A stretch of 64,000 nt of DNA from Spirodela intermedia (Eukaryota > Streptophyta > Magnoliopsida > Alismatales > Araceae). The position numbers and the translations under genes were made by a program. Below the pieces are notes generated by a model that saw nothing but the letters and a program-made list of their open reading frames with translations, was not told the origin of the DNA and made no database searches. How positions within the stretch are numbered: position 1 is the stretch's first letter; each line of letters starts with the position of its first letter. This document shows, piece by piece, positions 52,258-64,000 of the stretch. The stretch spans positions 1,188,501-1,252,500 of the forward strand of contig LR746269.1 of assembly GCA_902729315.2 (NCBI GenBank), in the 5' to 3' direction.

Positions 52258-53534
52258 GGAGAGCTCCGGGCAGCGCAGCGGAGTTCTCGAGTCTACGACG
52301 ACGAAGCAAGTCAGCGGGTCGGCTCGTGTGCTTTCGGTCGACCACCCTTGGTTTTGAGGGCGGGGGGCTCAGGTAAGCTTAGACGCGATCAGACACTAAA
52401 GGGGATCAGGGGAGAAAACCCAAAAGGGGTTGGTGGGGTGGGGTTGATTCCAATCCTTGCGACAAGGTCAGAATCGAACGCTGGCGAGCACATTCGGAGG
52501 GAGAAGCGAACAATATCTCCCGCCAATCGCGACGGAGTGCTACCTCGGAGAAAGGACAGCCGTGCCGCTGGAATTTGGAACGTGGAAGCGAGCTCGGTAA
52601 CATAGCCAGGAGACATCCGTAAACGAAACCGAGATCCCTAAAATAAAGCTTCAAAATCCAGGCAAGTTCATTTTCAGCCTTTCTGTAGAGCATAAACACG
52701 CCGACCATCTTCGGAACTGTTTCATCATTCACATGAACGGTGTAAACCTGATTGATAAGCATCTCACATTTCACATGACTTCGCCAAAAAAAACATTTAC
52801 CTAGATTAAAAGCAGTTTCGCTCAAAGTCAATCCGATTCAGATCCAGGAAATTTCATTCAAATGTTGTATTATTTCACGACTTCCACTCGATGTACAAAT
52901 CCGTCGAGTCATTTTCCAAGACGATGATGACTTGAACAGACAGAACGCCATTTGCATGCACAAGAGAAGAAAACTCCGCAACATTTGATCCAAGATGCAC
53001 AATAACATCCAATCCACAAAACATGATTCCATCGAAAGATGGAAGGACCCAATGGACAATCCTCACAGACGCAAGCAACATCGAGAAAGAGGGGAATCCT
53101 CTTCTCACAAGCCGCCATTACTTACCATTGAGAAAAAAGTGGAACAGATTAGCGGGGAAACTTCCGACGCGCGGCACCGTTCAGGAAGAATCTACTGCTC
53201 GGGTTCCGCATTCCAGTCGGTAAAACGGAATGAGGAAATCAATGCGAGCGGGAAAGACAGTTTAAATCTCTCTTCCTCTCAAATGACTGGAAATTTCCAA
53301 TTGACCACGTGCCATTCAATTAATTTCCAAAGGACATGGATAAAGGGCCGTTAAGGCTGGGCCCGCTCTCGTAGGATCATCAAACCGGTTTTAAATGGGC
53401 TTTGACAGCGTCCGGCCCAAAATCCCATTTAACGGCCCTATCGGGCTCTGGAGTTGATATTTATTAATATTATAATTATATTGTATTTAAATTTATTTGT
53501 TTATTTATTATGTTATATAGTTACGTATACTAAG

Positions 53535-53568
<34 letters not shown>

Positions 53569-54884
53569 AAATCCCCAGGCCCTGCATTAACCAACCACGT
53601 CGGATCAACGAAAAATGTGTTTAGTACCTAAAAACTGTAGTATATTGGAATAAAAAAATTCCAGCGGCATTAAATGTGCACACGACGGAGACATTTACTC
53701 CTTTTGGAAACATATGGATATTACCTTTTTACCCCTCCCGGGGGGCAGCCCTAAACAGAATCTCTGCTCCTCCGGTCGTCTCTGGATAAACGGAGGGAGA
53801 TGAAGGCTCTCTCTCAGGCCGACCACCATCCCCTCCGGAGGGGAAGGTCTCTATAACATCAGAGGTCCCGCTCTCGACTCGAGGGCCCGGGCCCCTGATT
53901 TCGTCTTCCACCCGCTTCCGCTCCGAAGTTTGGGCATCGGATAAATCTGTGGTAGCTTTCAGACGGCGTCGGACGAATCCATTGGCTGATTGGGGAAAGG
54001 GAAGGAAAAGGAATGTATCTCGAGATCGACTAGGGGGAAGGTCGTCTGGAAGGCCTTCTCCTGGTTTTTCCCTCCTCTTTTTTCCGAGGTAGATGCGACT
54101 GTAAGCTTCCTTTTCATTTGTAGTGTTGTGCGTGGGTTTGTGCCCTCCCCTTGTCTCTCTGCCGAGCCTCCGGCGACGGGTGGAGCGCTGGGCGGATCTG
54201 TTCCTGTTGTAGAAAACACGACGCAGCTGTTTGTTCTCCGGAGGGATTGCATGTGGATTTCCTGTTTCTGATGCCTACATTTACTTCCACGATATTTTTG
54301 GAGTCGTAGTTCTTTTTTGACTTTGTCAACCTCTCGCCGCCCGAAGCGTCATCAGGAATTCTGAGGCAGCTCTATGCCATCTTGTTCTTCATTTTTATCC
54401 GTTTTCTGTCCTGTTGCGGAAAGCGAAGCATCCGAGAAGGCTTCTGTCTCCTCGTTGATCATCTGCCTTTCCTCTGCTTTAACTTCTTTTATTTACGCCC
54501 GATTCCTCTGTATGGAATACGATTTAGCGGACGCCGATCGATGTTTTAACCCTATTCTTCTGTTCTAGCATGGCCTTCAGCGATGACCTTTGTGTTTTTG
54601 CTTTGGAGAGGTTCCTCACTCTCTCTCTCTCCCCCTCCCTTCCCTTCTCTCTTTCTCTCTCAACATATGTTAATATTTCATGGTTTCATAAATCTCGCTC
54701 TCTCATCGTGTATTGTAATATCTGAAATTTTTCCTGTGACAGATGTTCTTCGATACGTTTACCCTCATATCTGACGTGCAATGGAGATTTACTTTTTCTC
54801 TGCCTCCTGGATGGTTACGTGGTTTCGATGCTGAATTCTTATTCCATTCTCTGTGGTTAGGTTTCCTTTTTCCTTCTTCTCTTC
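52258..54884. other. Divergent region between CDPK and HWS genes; HWS leader
   Basis: No coding gene is supported. 52258-53340 is the CDPK promoter side. TGGGC/GGCCC words occur at 53340-53450. AT-rich DNA with a (TA)n run lies at about 53535-53562. From about 53730 the DNA is GC-richer and resembles an untranslated leader; a GT donor-like site and a long CT-rich stretch near 54605-54660 would fit a 5' UTR intron, which is usual for this gene family, but I cannot fix its ends. Confidence 0.5.
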
Positions 54885-56108
54885 ATGGAGGGCGAAAGAT
54901 CATGGATTAGTCACCGCAACATCAAAATGGCAACCAGCGAAGTCCAAGACTTCGAACCATTTTCGGAGTTCGACGAAGCAGACAACGGCTCATCAGTCTC
55001 CCTTGACCTTCTTCTACCTGACGATCTCCTAGAGAGAATCCTCGCCTATTTGCCCATCTCTAGCGTCTTCAGAGCAGGGTGCGTTTGCAAGAGGTGGAAC
55101 GAGATCGTGAGGTCCAAGAGATTCCTAGGCAACTTTTCCCCCTCTTGCAAGTCTCTGAAGCCATGGTACTTCATGTTCACCTGCAATGAGGCCTCAACAG
55201 GATATGCCTACGACCCCGTCTTCAGGAAGTGGTACGGCGGCCTGGAGCTACCCTGTATTGATACCAGCAGTTGGTTCGTCTCTTCCTCCTGCGGCCTTCT
55301 CTGCTTCATGGACAACGAAACCAGGACTCGCCTCTTCATCTGCAACCCTATCACTAAGGATTCGAAGAGGCTCAATGAGCCCCCTGGTGGCAAGTTCTCT
55401 GACTACAGCGCTCTCTCCATCTCTGTGGACAGAGCTTCTCGGAGTTACACGGTTGCAGTTGTTAAGTCCAAGCAAGTACCCGGAGATTTCCTCCAATGGG
55501 ACCTCTCTATCCATGTCTATGGGTCGGAGTCCAAGAGCTGGGTCACCTCCACTAAGGAGATCTTGACTGGCTGGAGGGGGGGAGACGAAAGCGTGATCTG
55601 CAATGGAGTCCTCTACTTCCTGGTGTACTGCACTGGCGTGGTGAGCAACGTGGTGAGCCGTCACAGCTTGGTCATGTATGAGCTTTCCACTACGTACACT
55701 CGTGGCTCCTTGGTGAGATCTTCAATACCAGTGCCCTGTTCTCTCACCTGCGGCCGCCTGATGAACCTCAGAGACAGGCTGGTGATGGTGGGGGGGATCG
55801 GGAAGCAGGATCGACCTGACATCATCAAGGGAATAGGCATCTGGGAGCTCCACAAGAGGGAGTGGCGGGAGGTTTCTCGGATGCCCCACAGATTCTTCCA
55901 GGGATTCGGGGAGTTCGACGATGTCTTTGCCAGCAGCGGCAGCGGCGATCTGGTTTACATTCAGAGCTATGGTGCTCCGGCGTTGCTGGTATTCGACATG
56001 AACCTGAAGCTGTGGAGGTGGTCGCTGAAATGCCCCATGAACAAGAGATTCCCTCTTCAGCTCTTCACGGGCTTCTGCTTCGAACCCAGACTGGAAGTTT
56101 CTCCTTGA
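54885..56108 (+). CDS. HWS: F-box/kelch protein HAWAIIAN SKIRT orthologue
   Basis: Single-exon gene, 407 aa, TGA at 56106-56108. The F-box is at about residues 41-80 (LLLPDDLLERILAYLPIS, then FRAGCVCKRWNEIV). The C-terminal part is a kelch-type propeller with family-specific blocks: KPWYFMFTCNEASTGYAYDP, SSCGLLCFMDNE, VKSKQVPGDFLQWDLSIH, PCSLTCGRLMNLRDRLVMVG, RPDIIKGIGIWEL, RFFQGFGEFDDVFASSGSG and FPLQLFTGFCFEPRLE. These match Arabidopsis At3g61590 (HWS, 411 aa) over the whole length, so orthology is very likely. HWS is an SCF substrate adaptor affecting sepal abscission, organ growth and the microRNA pathway in Arabidopsis. The start is fixed by the MEGERSW N-terminus, similar to the family; a second ATG at 54927 is less likely. 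Intact, with no odd features. Confidence 0.96.
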   Translation: MEGERSWISHRNIKMATSEVQDFEPFSEFDEADNGSSVSLDLLLPDDLLERILAYLPISSVFRAGCVCKRWNEIVRSKRFLGNFSPSCKSLKPWYFMFTCNEASTGYAYDPVFRKWYGGLELPCIDTSSWFVSSSCGLLCFMDNETRTRLFICNPITKDSKRLNEPPGGKFSDYSALSISVDRASRSYTVAVVKSKQVPGDFLQWDLSIHVYGSESKSWVTSTKEILTGWRGGDESVICNGVLYFLVYCTGVVSNVVSRHSLVMYELSTTYTRGSLVRSSIPVPCSLTCGRLMNLRDRLVMVGGIGKQDRPDIIKGIGIWELHKREWREVSRMPHRFFQGFGEFDDVFASSGSGDLVYIQSYGAPALLVFDMNLKLWRWSLKCPMNKRFPLQLFTGFCFEPRLEVSP

Positions 56109-57045
56109 ATGATAGATAGATAGATAGTCTTCAGACTTGGTCACTAGCTGGAAATGATTTGTCTGGACTTGGAGAAGTAACAATCATGCAACTATGAGGC
56201 ATTACAGGCGGTGGTTTAGCGGTTGTCGATGAACCAATGGTAGACTTCAATCTCTTTCATGTTCTGCCTTACATTTCTGCAGATTCTTGAACCCCCTTGC
56301 CCTCCCTCCCCTCCCATCCGCCGTTGACCATTCATGGATTCCATATATTTACAGTGACATGATATATAGTAATCGATTTTCCTCCTTGAGCTATTATTTT
56401 CCTGTTGTGAACGTTAACGTTTTCATGACGATCGACGCTTTAGCTCTCCCTTGCTCCCTTCCTCCCGTCCCTGGACCAAGACAGAGGAAGGGCGCAGCTG
56501 GAGACCAGTCCGCTGTTGCCGCCGCCGCAGACTTTCTTCGAGGGGACGTGCGGCGGTCGTTGCCGACCGCCGGCCAGGGCCAGCACTTCCCCCGGCGTGG
56601 GCTCACCAGACAGTTGTCGACCGCTGTCCCTGACGCAACGTTGCGCCGTACGGGCCGTAATGTCCGGTCACGAGGGCTACGTGCCTCCGCCAGAAGCGGA
56701 GGTGAGTCCGCCAGAGGCTTCGACTTGTCCTTTAACAACATGTATCCGTTAATCCTATCCTTCAATTCACCGGTTCCAGTGCCCTACGCGTCTGATGGTC
56801 GGCCGCGATTCCGGACAAAAGGTACCCGCTCTCTCTCTGCTTTCTCTCTCTTTCTCTGTCTAGTCTATGTTGTCTACCCTTTCCTGTGCTCCGTCTCTGT
56901 AGCTAAGAGCTCTGCTGCCGTCGTCTCACAGGTCCCATCGGAGCAAGTGGGAGATGTGAGGTGGGGGAGGGAACAAAGATTTGAGAACAGGAGTGGCAGC
57001 GGCAGCGGCAGTGCCAGTGCCAGTGGGTAGAGAGAGAAAGGGCGA
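56109..57045. other. Spacer between HWS and the coiled-coil gene
   Basis: HWS 3' flank with a GATA microsatellite at about 56110-56127. A 247-codon frame (56290-57030) is open but its composition (Pro/Arg-rich, then CT-repeat-encoded Leu/Ser) and lack of any familiar motif argue against a gene. The end (about 56990-57030) is a GGCAGC/GCCAGT short repeat and probably 5' leader of the next gene. Confidence 0.55.
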
Positions 57046-59332
57046 ATGGAGCAAGTGCGAGATTGTGAAGAGGCAGATCTTGGTGTCCCAAGCCATGGCG
57101 ACGAGGGCGAGGTAGGAACCGACAGGGGAAAGCGGAAGAAGCCGGCGCGGCTAGGGTTCAAGCTGAGGCGGGTGCTAAACATTGCCAGAAAGGGGGACCC
57201 TTGCACGCCTGTGCAGCCCTGGAAGGTGGAGGAGGATGCCGAAGATTTGGGAACTTCGCCAGCTCGCAATGGCAGCCACACCGCCGCCGGCGATAACCAG
57301 AAACCGACATGCTCAAAGCAGCATCTCCGCCACCGGTTTCCAAGCGTGCCCCGCTCTTCCTCCTCCAGGACTCTCGTCCCCAACTTCTGGGAGGCCAAGG
57401 ATATCCTCCTCCAGCATTCCGGGATGAGCCGGGAAGGAGCCACATCTCGCAGTCTCGAGGAGGAGAAGCTGGCGAAACCCTTCCTCTCCCGCCTGCCGGT
57501 AAGAGCAGCATCCAACTTTTGGCTTCTCCTCCGACTTCCTTGCCCCGATTTTCAAAACCTTGCGATCGTTGTTGGAGGCCGTTGACCGTGATCGATGTCT
57601 CAGATTGTGGAGCAGCCACCATATTTAGCCGCTTTGAAACCTTAGAACTTCCCTGTTCTGTAGAAAGCTTCCATCGTGATAAATCTATGAGATTAGCGCC
57701 AAAGCCGATCGCAAAGTCAACCTTTCCGGCCCATATTTTACCCACTGAACCAACTAACGAAATATTTCCCTATTTACCCAATTTTCAAATTTATCTGTTA
57801 ATTTTTTTCAGTGGTATATCTGTTCCAATTGACTCTCATATACCAAAATTTAGGACGATTAAGCTCTTTTATTTTCTGGTGATAATAGTAAGGTCCTTGG
57901 TCAGCCTCTCCCTTGAAAATGTGCGATGCGATCTTATACGCCACCATAGAACTAGCCTCAAAATGATGAACTATGATTAGGTGCAGATCATCAGATCATA
58001 TGATTGACTGGATGGAGTGAATAACTTGCTCGAGCACTTTTGACTTTTTAGGAAAAAAATCTAGGATTTTACTTTTTTATTTATTTGCATTTACATGTGG
58101 ATATATTTGGTGAATCATTCACTTTCCGGATTGATTCTGTTTATTTTTGTGGAATTTTATATGTATTGTAAATCTCTCCGGAGGAACATTTTTTCCCCAG
58201 AATTTAAGATTCGAGTAAAGATAAAAAAAAATGTTCATAATCTTTTTCTGATCATATACAATAAGACTCTGATTACTGTTAATCCGATCACATTTCGATG
58301 TAATTAATCTCTAATCAGGCTGCTGCTCCGTCAAGTTCTTCGGATCTCAAGGGGAGGCCGGGCTACGGCTTCAAGCTGTCAACGGATTTATTGAGAGCAT
58401 TTGATCGGATCTGGGCCCTGGAAGAGCACCATGCCTCCAGCCTATCGCTGGTGAAAAAACTGGGTCTCGAGTTAGAACAAGCTCAGGCCTGCGTCCAGGA
58501 GCTGTTGCAGGAGAACCAGTCAGAAGGGGAAGCCGTCCTGTCAGTGAGAGATCAACTCCACGAAGAGCGGCGGCGCCGCCGCCGTTCCGAGAGCCTCCGC
58601 CGGAAGTTGGCCCGAGAATTCTCCGACCTGAAGTCGGTTTATCTGAGGTCTCTGCGGGACCTCGAATCGGAGAAGAAGGCCCACGAGGGGCTGGCAGAAT
58701 TCTGCGATGAGCTTGCAGAGGGCATCAGAGAATACGAGGAGCTCAGGGAGCTGAGGAGATCCGATGGTGGCGCCGCCGGCCATGGCCGCTGCCGCCGCCA
58801 CCTCGTCCTCCAAGTGTCCGAAGCTTGGCTTGACGCCCGTCGGCAGGCGAAGCTCGCCAGAGTCCGTGGCGGCGACCTCGCCGGCGAGGTCGAAGGCTTT
58901 CTCCAAGCCATCCGGTTACATCCCGCGGCAGAAGACCGTATCAAGGGCGGCGCCGCCGCCGCCGATCGCCGGCGCTCCCTCGAGTCCGTCCCCTTCAACG
59001 ACGCCGTCAGTGCTCCCTGGAACGACGAAGACGACGACGACGACGAGCTCGCCGGCGACTTGCGGCGGCGGCGCCACAGCTTCGACCTCCCCGGCACCGC
59101 CCGGCGCTCGAAGCGAGTCGAAGAAGGGAGAAGGTCCGACGCGACGTGGAGAACTCTGCGATCCGCGCCGGAAGATCGCCGCCGGCGGGAATCTCTCGCC
59201 GCCGGCGACGACGAGGGTCCGCCGCCGGCCTTACCCCCCGGCGTGAAGGCGAACACCTTGGAAGCCAGGCTCCTGGAGGCCCGCCTCGATTCCCAGCGAG
59301 CTCGGCACGTAGCCAAGCAATCCGTTTCTTGA
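57046..59332 (+). CDS. Plant coiled-coil protein, At5g41620 / At1g50660 family
   Basis: Two exons, 57046-57498 and 58319-59332 (TGA), phase 0 junction, 488 aa. The N-terminal half is basic and Ser-rich (RKKPARLGFKLRRVLNIARKG; PSVPRSSSSRTLVPNFWEAK). The second exon begins with the family block GRPGYGFKLSTDLLRAFDRIWALEE, then a coiled coil of about 140 residues (HASSLSLVKKLGLELEQAQA, then LQENQSEGEAV, ESLRRKLAREFSDLKS, LESEKKAHEGLAEFCDELAEG). It ends with a low-complexity Arg/Asp/Ala region with a DEDDDDDE run. This matches plant proteins annotated as uncharacterised At5g41620-like (related to BRANCHLESS TRICHOME), usually 600-700 aa, so this copy is short and has a GC-rich, low-complexity tail. 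The molecular role is unknown; a cytoskeleton or transport link is only suggested by its coiled coil. The frame around 56287-57045 does not extend the protein. Confidence 0.82.
57499..58318. other. AT-rich intron of the coiled-coil gene
   Basis: An 820-bp intron with a GTAAGA donor and a TAATCAG acceptor. No feature of note is seen inside. Confidence 0.75.
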
Positions 59333-60134
59333 TGGAGGACCTAATCTGGCTTTAGTACACGCGGACTCTCTCTCTGTCTCTATCTCTCTCTCTCTAAATA
59401 TGTATCGTGATGTGATCGATTTAGTACATGGGCATTCGTTCTCATCCTGTCGCCACGTATGTTGACTTGACTTGACTTGATTTGACTTTGTGATGATCTG
59501 GCTCTAGTTGACGCCGCTATTACGGTTTCGGCTGCGAGAGCCATTATTATGGTTATTAATTAATTCTCCGGTCAACGCATGAATAGTTCCCCCACTATCT
59601 CTCTCTCTCTCTCTCATAAAGCCTGTCCCATGTCTGCTTGGGCCGGTCGGTCATTAAGGATTATCGGGCCGAATTTTGAAGCCAGAGCCCGAATGAGTGG
59701 GACCGAGCTTCGGGATTATCGATCCATCGATGTCAAATAATTAAGTAGCGGCCGAGGTTGGGTGCGGTTGCAAAAGTACGATTTAGCCATCGTATTAGTT
59801 GGTATTTGTCTTATGAACATGGACATTTTGGATTACTGCCTGAGCACGTTGGAGCAGAAAGGGACTTATGATTAATATTTTATCTGATAGGGGTTAATTT
59901 TGCGAAAGAGCTTCAGTGGCTGCCCCTGGCGACCGTTATTTCTTTCAACCCGGGTCTGCTCATGTGTCGCGTAATCAGGCACAATTGACCGCCGACGTGT
60001 AGACTCCCCCCGGCTGAGTTTCCCGCTGAGGATTTGCAGATCTGCGGAGAAAATGGTCCGTGGGGAGTCTTCGATCTTGTAGACCTCGCCCCATAATCCC
60101 CATCTGAGAGGAGGAAACGTGAAGCGGGGTGGAG
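59333..60134. other. Spacer before the galactosyltransferase gene
   Basis: 3' flank of the coiled-coil gene with CT runs at about 59365-59395 and 59595-59617 and a GACTT tandem at about 59463-59488, then a mixed region and a GC-rich 5' flank from about 59950. No gene is seen. Confidence 0.65.
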
Positions 60135-62239
60135 ATGCAGAGCCGGGCCCCCGCCGGTCACCGCCTTCCCGGGGTGGTCTTCCGCTCTCGGATTTCGGCG
60201 GTGATGCTCGCTATGTTCGCGACGATGGCTTCCGTGTACGTCGCTGGCCGGTGAGTCTCCGTTTATTTTCGGTGCTCCAGCACTTGATCGGATCTATTGC
60301 CATTTGTGTTTTTATCTTGACCAAGATCCATGCCCCGAGGTAGCTGCCTTCTGCAAAATTACAATTAGGGTTTAGTTTATCTGCGCATTTGAATCAGCGG
60401 AAGGTTCACATGGTCTTCTGTCGCAGTCTGTGGCAGGATTCCGAAAATAGGGTTTTTCTTATCACGGAGATCGACAGGAGAACTGGTCAGGTAACTCTTC
60501 TTTGTTCTCTTCCTCCTATGATTTTTTGGTGGTATGGATATTCCCGATGACTGCTGTGCCTTTCGAGTTTCATTAGGATTCGCTGTAGTCCTGACGTCGT
60601 CTAATCTTAGTAATAACGCCCTGCCTTTTAATTTTGTATAATTCGATTGATTCTGTATCTTCTTTTATTAGGGGCAGTCAGCGGTTACAGTTGATGATAA
60701 TCTGAAGATACTGGCCTGCAGGTATTTTGTCTCGACGATTCTCTATGTACATTTACAGAGGTTTTGTTAAAGATCGTGACGAGTCTTTCGGATTTTGAAC
60801 TCGGTTATTTGTTGTTCCAGGGACCAGCATAAGAAATTGTCAGAACTCGAGATTGAAGTAGTTGGTGCGAAACAGAAGGGATTTGTTGCAAAACACTCTT
60901 CCAAGAGCAATGGAACACATCATGGGGAAAGATTACTAGCTGTTATAGGGATATTTACGGGATTTGGTAGGAGAAAAAGCAGGGATGCTATTAGGAAGTC
61001 ATGGGTACAAAAAGGTAAACTATCCCTAGTTGGAATTTTTCTTAAGCATCATTTTTCTGTAACATGCTATTATATAAAAAGAATTTCGGTACTGTTATGT
61101 CCTTCAATCATCTTGACAGGAACTCGTCTAATTCTTACTATTTATCTTAACAATGGCCGGAAGTTTTTTTTTATTCTTTTTGAAGGTGCTCTTCTGGAGT
61201 TGCATTATCTAGTTGTTCTTTTTATTCTGAAGTGAAAAACTAAGCTGTACTATGATCAGATCGGTTTCTCTAAACTGTTCACTAAATATGAGGCTCTGCC
61301 ACCACTCCTTTTGCCTTGTTCACACGAATCTGTAATCTTGATAACAGAATTTCTTCTCCATTTGGTATTTCGCCCCCTTTCAACTCTTTAATCTGATTCA
61401 TGAAGATTTTATTTTCCCTTGGGTGTATGTTTTCAATGATTGCTCAATACAAAAAACTCTTCAGAGATGCTTGAAGACATGGGTATTTTTGTTAATGGTG
61501 AATACTTTTGGATGTAAATTTTTTATATGGATACCGTTCTCTTGAAAATATTTTCGTTCAAACTAAAGTGTAAAAAATTATTTTACTTGATGCAGGTGCT
61601 GCGCTGAAAAAAATGGAGAAGGAGAAAGGCATCTTATTGAGATTCGTGATTGGAAGAAGGTTCCCCTTTTTAATATGAAAATAATTCCATAAAATTACAA
61701 TTTAGCGTATCTGACTTTTTCGTTTATGACGTTCAGTACAAATCAGGGAGACGGTTTGGATAGAGCTATTGAGGATGAAAACAAACTGACCAATGACTTT
61801 CTCATTCTTGTAAGTTACCATCTAGGAGTAAACTTCTAAAGATAAATAAATTACCCTTCTAGGTTCGTGGATGAAAATACATCTACATCTCATCCTCGCG
61901 TTGGTATTCGTTCCTGTAATTGGATTTCTTTTTCTGATGATCGTAACAATTATAAATTCTTCTGCTTTAAAATTATTCCTTTAAATGACTCTATTGGTAT
62001 TGTTGCAATCATCCAGAAGGCTGTCATTTCCCCATATTCCAGGAGAATCTGCGCGATTCTTTTTTTGTGTATATCTCTTTCGTTCTACTAAATTATGTTA
62101 TTTCTGATTGAGCAGGATAATCAAATAGAAGCACCCGAAGAAGTTGCTAAAAAGATAAAGTTATTTTTTAGCCATGCGGCTGATACCTGGGATGCAGAGT
62201 TTTATGCGAAAGTCAATGATGATATTCATGTTAATTTAG
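60135..62239 (+). CDS. Hydroxyproline O-galactosyltransferase (HPGT-like), 5' part; continues past the window
   Basis: Seven exons are visible: 60135-60250, 60427-60490, 60672-60721, 60821-61014, 61596-61659, 61737-61809 and 62116-62239, all in phase (228 codons), ending in phase 1 so more exons must follow. Residues 1-39 (MQSRAPAG, then FRSRISAVMLAMFATMASVYVAGRLWQ) form a type II signal anchor. Next come the DUF4094-like stem (RVFLITEIDRRTGQGQSAVT; DDNLKILACRDQHKKLSELE) and the start of the GT31 domain (LLAVIGIFTGFG, DAIRKSWV, LLRFVIGRS, LDRAIEDENKLTNDFLIL, DTWDAEFYAKVNDDIHVNL). This matches Arabidopsis HPGT1-3 (At5g53340, At4g32120, At2g25300), Golgi/ER enzymes adding the first galactose to hydroxyproline of arabinogalactan proteins. 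The KVNDDI segment is the DxD-like donor-binding motif. The C-terminal catalytic exons are outside the window. Confidence 0.9.
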
Positions 62240-64000
62240 GTAAACTATTTGTTCTAAGCTTTCATTCGTGCTGAACGTATCAAAAGGTATTCCATTGAAA
62301 TCAATTGGAAACATTTCTGTAATCAATGTTCTAGTTTGCTACTTTTTCCTTTCTTTCCCGTTCTGTAACAGTTTTTCTTTTTTGATTTATCATTGTATTC
62401 CAACCCCTTCTTCTTTGTACAGATTTGCCAATAGAAGTAAGCATGATGAGACACTTGATAGATTAGCATTTATTTTCCCCCAATTCGACTTGTTCACCCA
62501 AAAACTAGGAGCGAATTGAAACTTTTTGAAGTCACTTAATAATAAATCAGCTATGTTCAATTGTGGCGAGGTTGAGGTGCGTGATCTTGATTTCCCCAAA
62601 AAAACCTGACAATTGGGCCTGATCCACTGATTCTGGTTGGATTGTCTGAAACTTGGCTTGATTAATTTAGATACTGAATCACTCTGTTGTCAACTGATTT
62701 TAGACGGACTGACCACAAATCGGACTATCTAGAACAGATCGGTTGACTCCTGCACAATCTGACATGGTCTATTGTTAGGCCTAGCATCATCCCGAGATGC
62801 ACTAAGAACATATTTGGGCTATACCATGAAATTTGACTGGCTGCCAACCTGATGCCATCCTGAGTTATGTTGAATGCCTACCGTGCCATAGATAGTCTTG
62901 CCCTTGAGGTTTGTTTTCTGTAAGGAAGAAATGCTCTGGCCCAAAAAGTGCCAGAATTGAAAAGGTTTTCGGTGGTGAATTTGTCTCCTGGTTACATTAT
63001 TTGTCCTTGGCCATTTCAATTGAAAACCAGTACATCTTCTATGCGTCCATCTTATTCATCTCGTCCCATAATCCCAACCTGATACTCTCTTCCTCCCTCC
63101 TCTCCCTATAGGTCACCACCCTTAACCTTTCTTCCTATCGTCTCTCTAAGCTTCCTCTATACATTGGGAACATGGACACTCCAGCATCACAATTATTCCA
63201 ACATTGATGATGTGAGCTTAAATGAGGATGATTTCGCCGTGGTAGCTATGATCTCAGCGGTTAGGACCATCAAGGAGCCCCTGTTCTTCCTTCCACTAGA
63301 ACAATAGCCCTGCATCCAGTGCAGCGTTTTTATCAGAGCCTGGTGCAGTTCTTGATGACGAAGCCATGAGCAGCGTCGAGAGCTTATCCTAGATTACATT
63401 GGCGAGTCATGAACAGCCCATGGCCGCCCTGGAGGAAAAGGGTGGTAGTCCCCCATGCTTGACCGTCTTCCACGCATTTGTTTAGCCAGCTCTGACTTCT
63501 CTCCGGTGGATCTGCCAGGATTCATGTGGGGTCGTTTCCCCATGGAATCTCCTTATAATTTTGGAACCTTCATGTGAAATAACCTGTATTATCCAAAACT
63601 TGTGACATTTAGTCTTTTGCGTTTCATTCATGACAATCTGATTTGTCAACTTCTCAGTCGCTGGTTAAGATTTCTTTCTGAAAATAGAGTTGTATACTTT
63701 GCACGCAAAAGGCAAAATTTGATAGTTTTCTATCTTCCTCTCCTTGGTCATATCTCCATCTGTCTTCCTAACAAGATGCTCACCTCCCAGCCTCTCTTTC
63801 CTCCTGGCTGGGAGCCTCTGTCGCTGCCAGCAGTTGAAAAAGGAAGGGCCCCAAGTCGTGGTTAACAGGGTGAATGGAAATGAGGAAAAGGAAGTATTTT
63901 ATTTTTTGCTAAACTTCTTGATCAAAACTTGAGAATAATGGTATTTATCAACATGTAAACAGTGGGGTTGAGATGAATTTTCTGGGTTTTTTCGTTTTTC
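62240..64000. other. Long intron of the galactosyltransferase gene, at least 1.76 kb
   Basis: No further family exon (expected to begin with DALGATLA-like sequence) is present to the right edge. The stretch is AT-rich with one more GC-balanced patch at about 63130-63480 that could be a decayed gene fragment (see findings). Confidence 0.6.

Noticed and set aside
56287-57030. 247-codon plus-strand frame between HWS and the coiled-coil gene
   Set aside because: Composition drifts from Pro-rich to CT-repeat Leu/Ser to (GGCAGC)n Ser/Gly, there are no family motifs, and it overlaps the expected 5' leader of the next gene.
57408-57745. Extension of coiled-coil exon 1 past 57498
   Set aside because: The frame can be read on, but a GTAAGA donor follows CTGCCG and the next exon joins in phase 0 with a conserved block; the extension has no family similarity.
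58639-59316. 225-codon minus-strand frame opposite the coiled-coil gene
   Set aside because: It is the antisense shadow of a GC-rich, Arg/Ala-coding exon; the plus frame has the family blocks and fits splicing.

Overview
The window is plant nuclear DNA. It has spliced genes with GT-AG introns, single-copy plant families, long AT-rich introns, abundant (GA)n/(CT)n and (TA)n microsatellites, and remnants of LTR retrotransposons. Several genes have strongly GC-rich 5' parts (allene oxide cyclase, the SLAC1-type channel, the DUF2358 gene, the coiled-coil gene). This resembles the GC gradient of monocot genes, so a monocot or other non-eudicot angiosperm is my best guess; I cannot name the species.

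I could assemble twelve genes exon by exon, with reading phase agreeing at every junction. Left block (1-21.4 kb): the 3' end of a proline-iminopeptidase-like alpha/beta hydrolase (+); a 9-exon WD40 gene related to WDR7/rabconnectin-3 beta (-, 1550 aa); a TRAPPC1/BET5 gene (+) that diverges from it across about 540 bp; and allene oxide cyclase (+), the chloroplast enzyme of jasmonate synthesis. Middle block (21.4-36 kb): an AT-rich intergenic stretch with a decayed Ty1/copia gag-protease remnant and a small non-autonomous LTR element with LTRs, primer-binding site, polypurine tract and target-site duplication; then an F-box gene (-) and an approximately 850-bp compound microsatellite.

Right block (36-64 kb), gene-dense: an SLAH2/SLAH3-type S-type anion channel (+), a DUF2358 plastid-type protein (+), an ABL-interactor-like SCAR/WAVE subunit (+), a group-II-like calcium-dependent protein kinase (-), the F-box/kelch gene HAWAIIAN SKIRT (+), a plant coiled-coil protein of the At5g41620 family (+), and the 5' part of a hydroxyproline O-galactosyltransferase (+) that runs off the right edge.

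Most genes look like conserved housekeeping or signalling loci; no operon-like or defence-island system is visible. The points I rate highest are the small LTR element read directly from the sequence, two gene pairs that appear to preserve very old microsynteny (DUF2358 with ABIL; CDPK with the coiled-coil gene), and the proximity of an SLAH3-type channel to a CPK21-type kinase, families known to act together. Exon limits were read by eye from splice consensus and family similarity, so single-base errors are possible; UTRs were not delimited.
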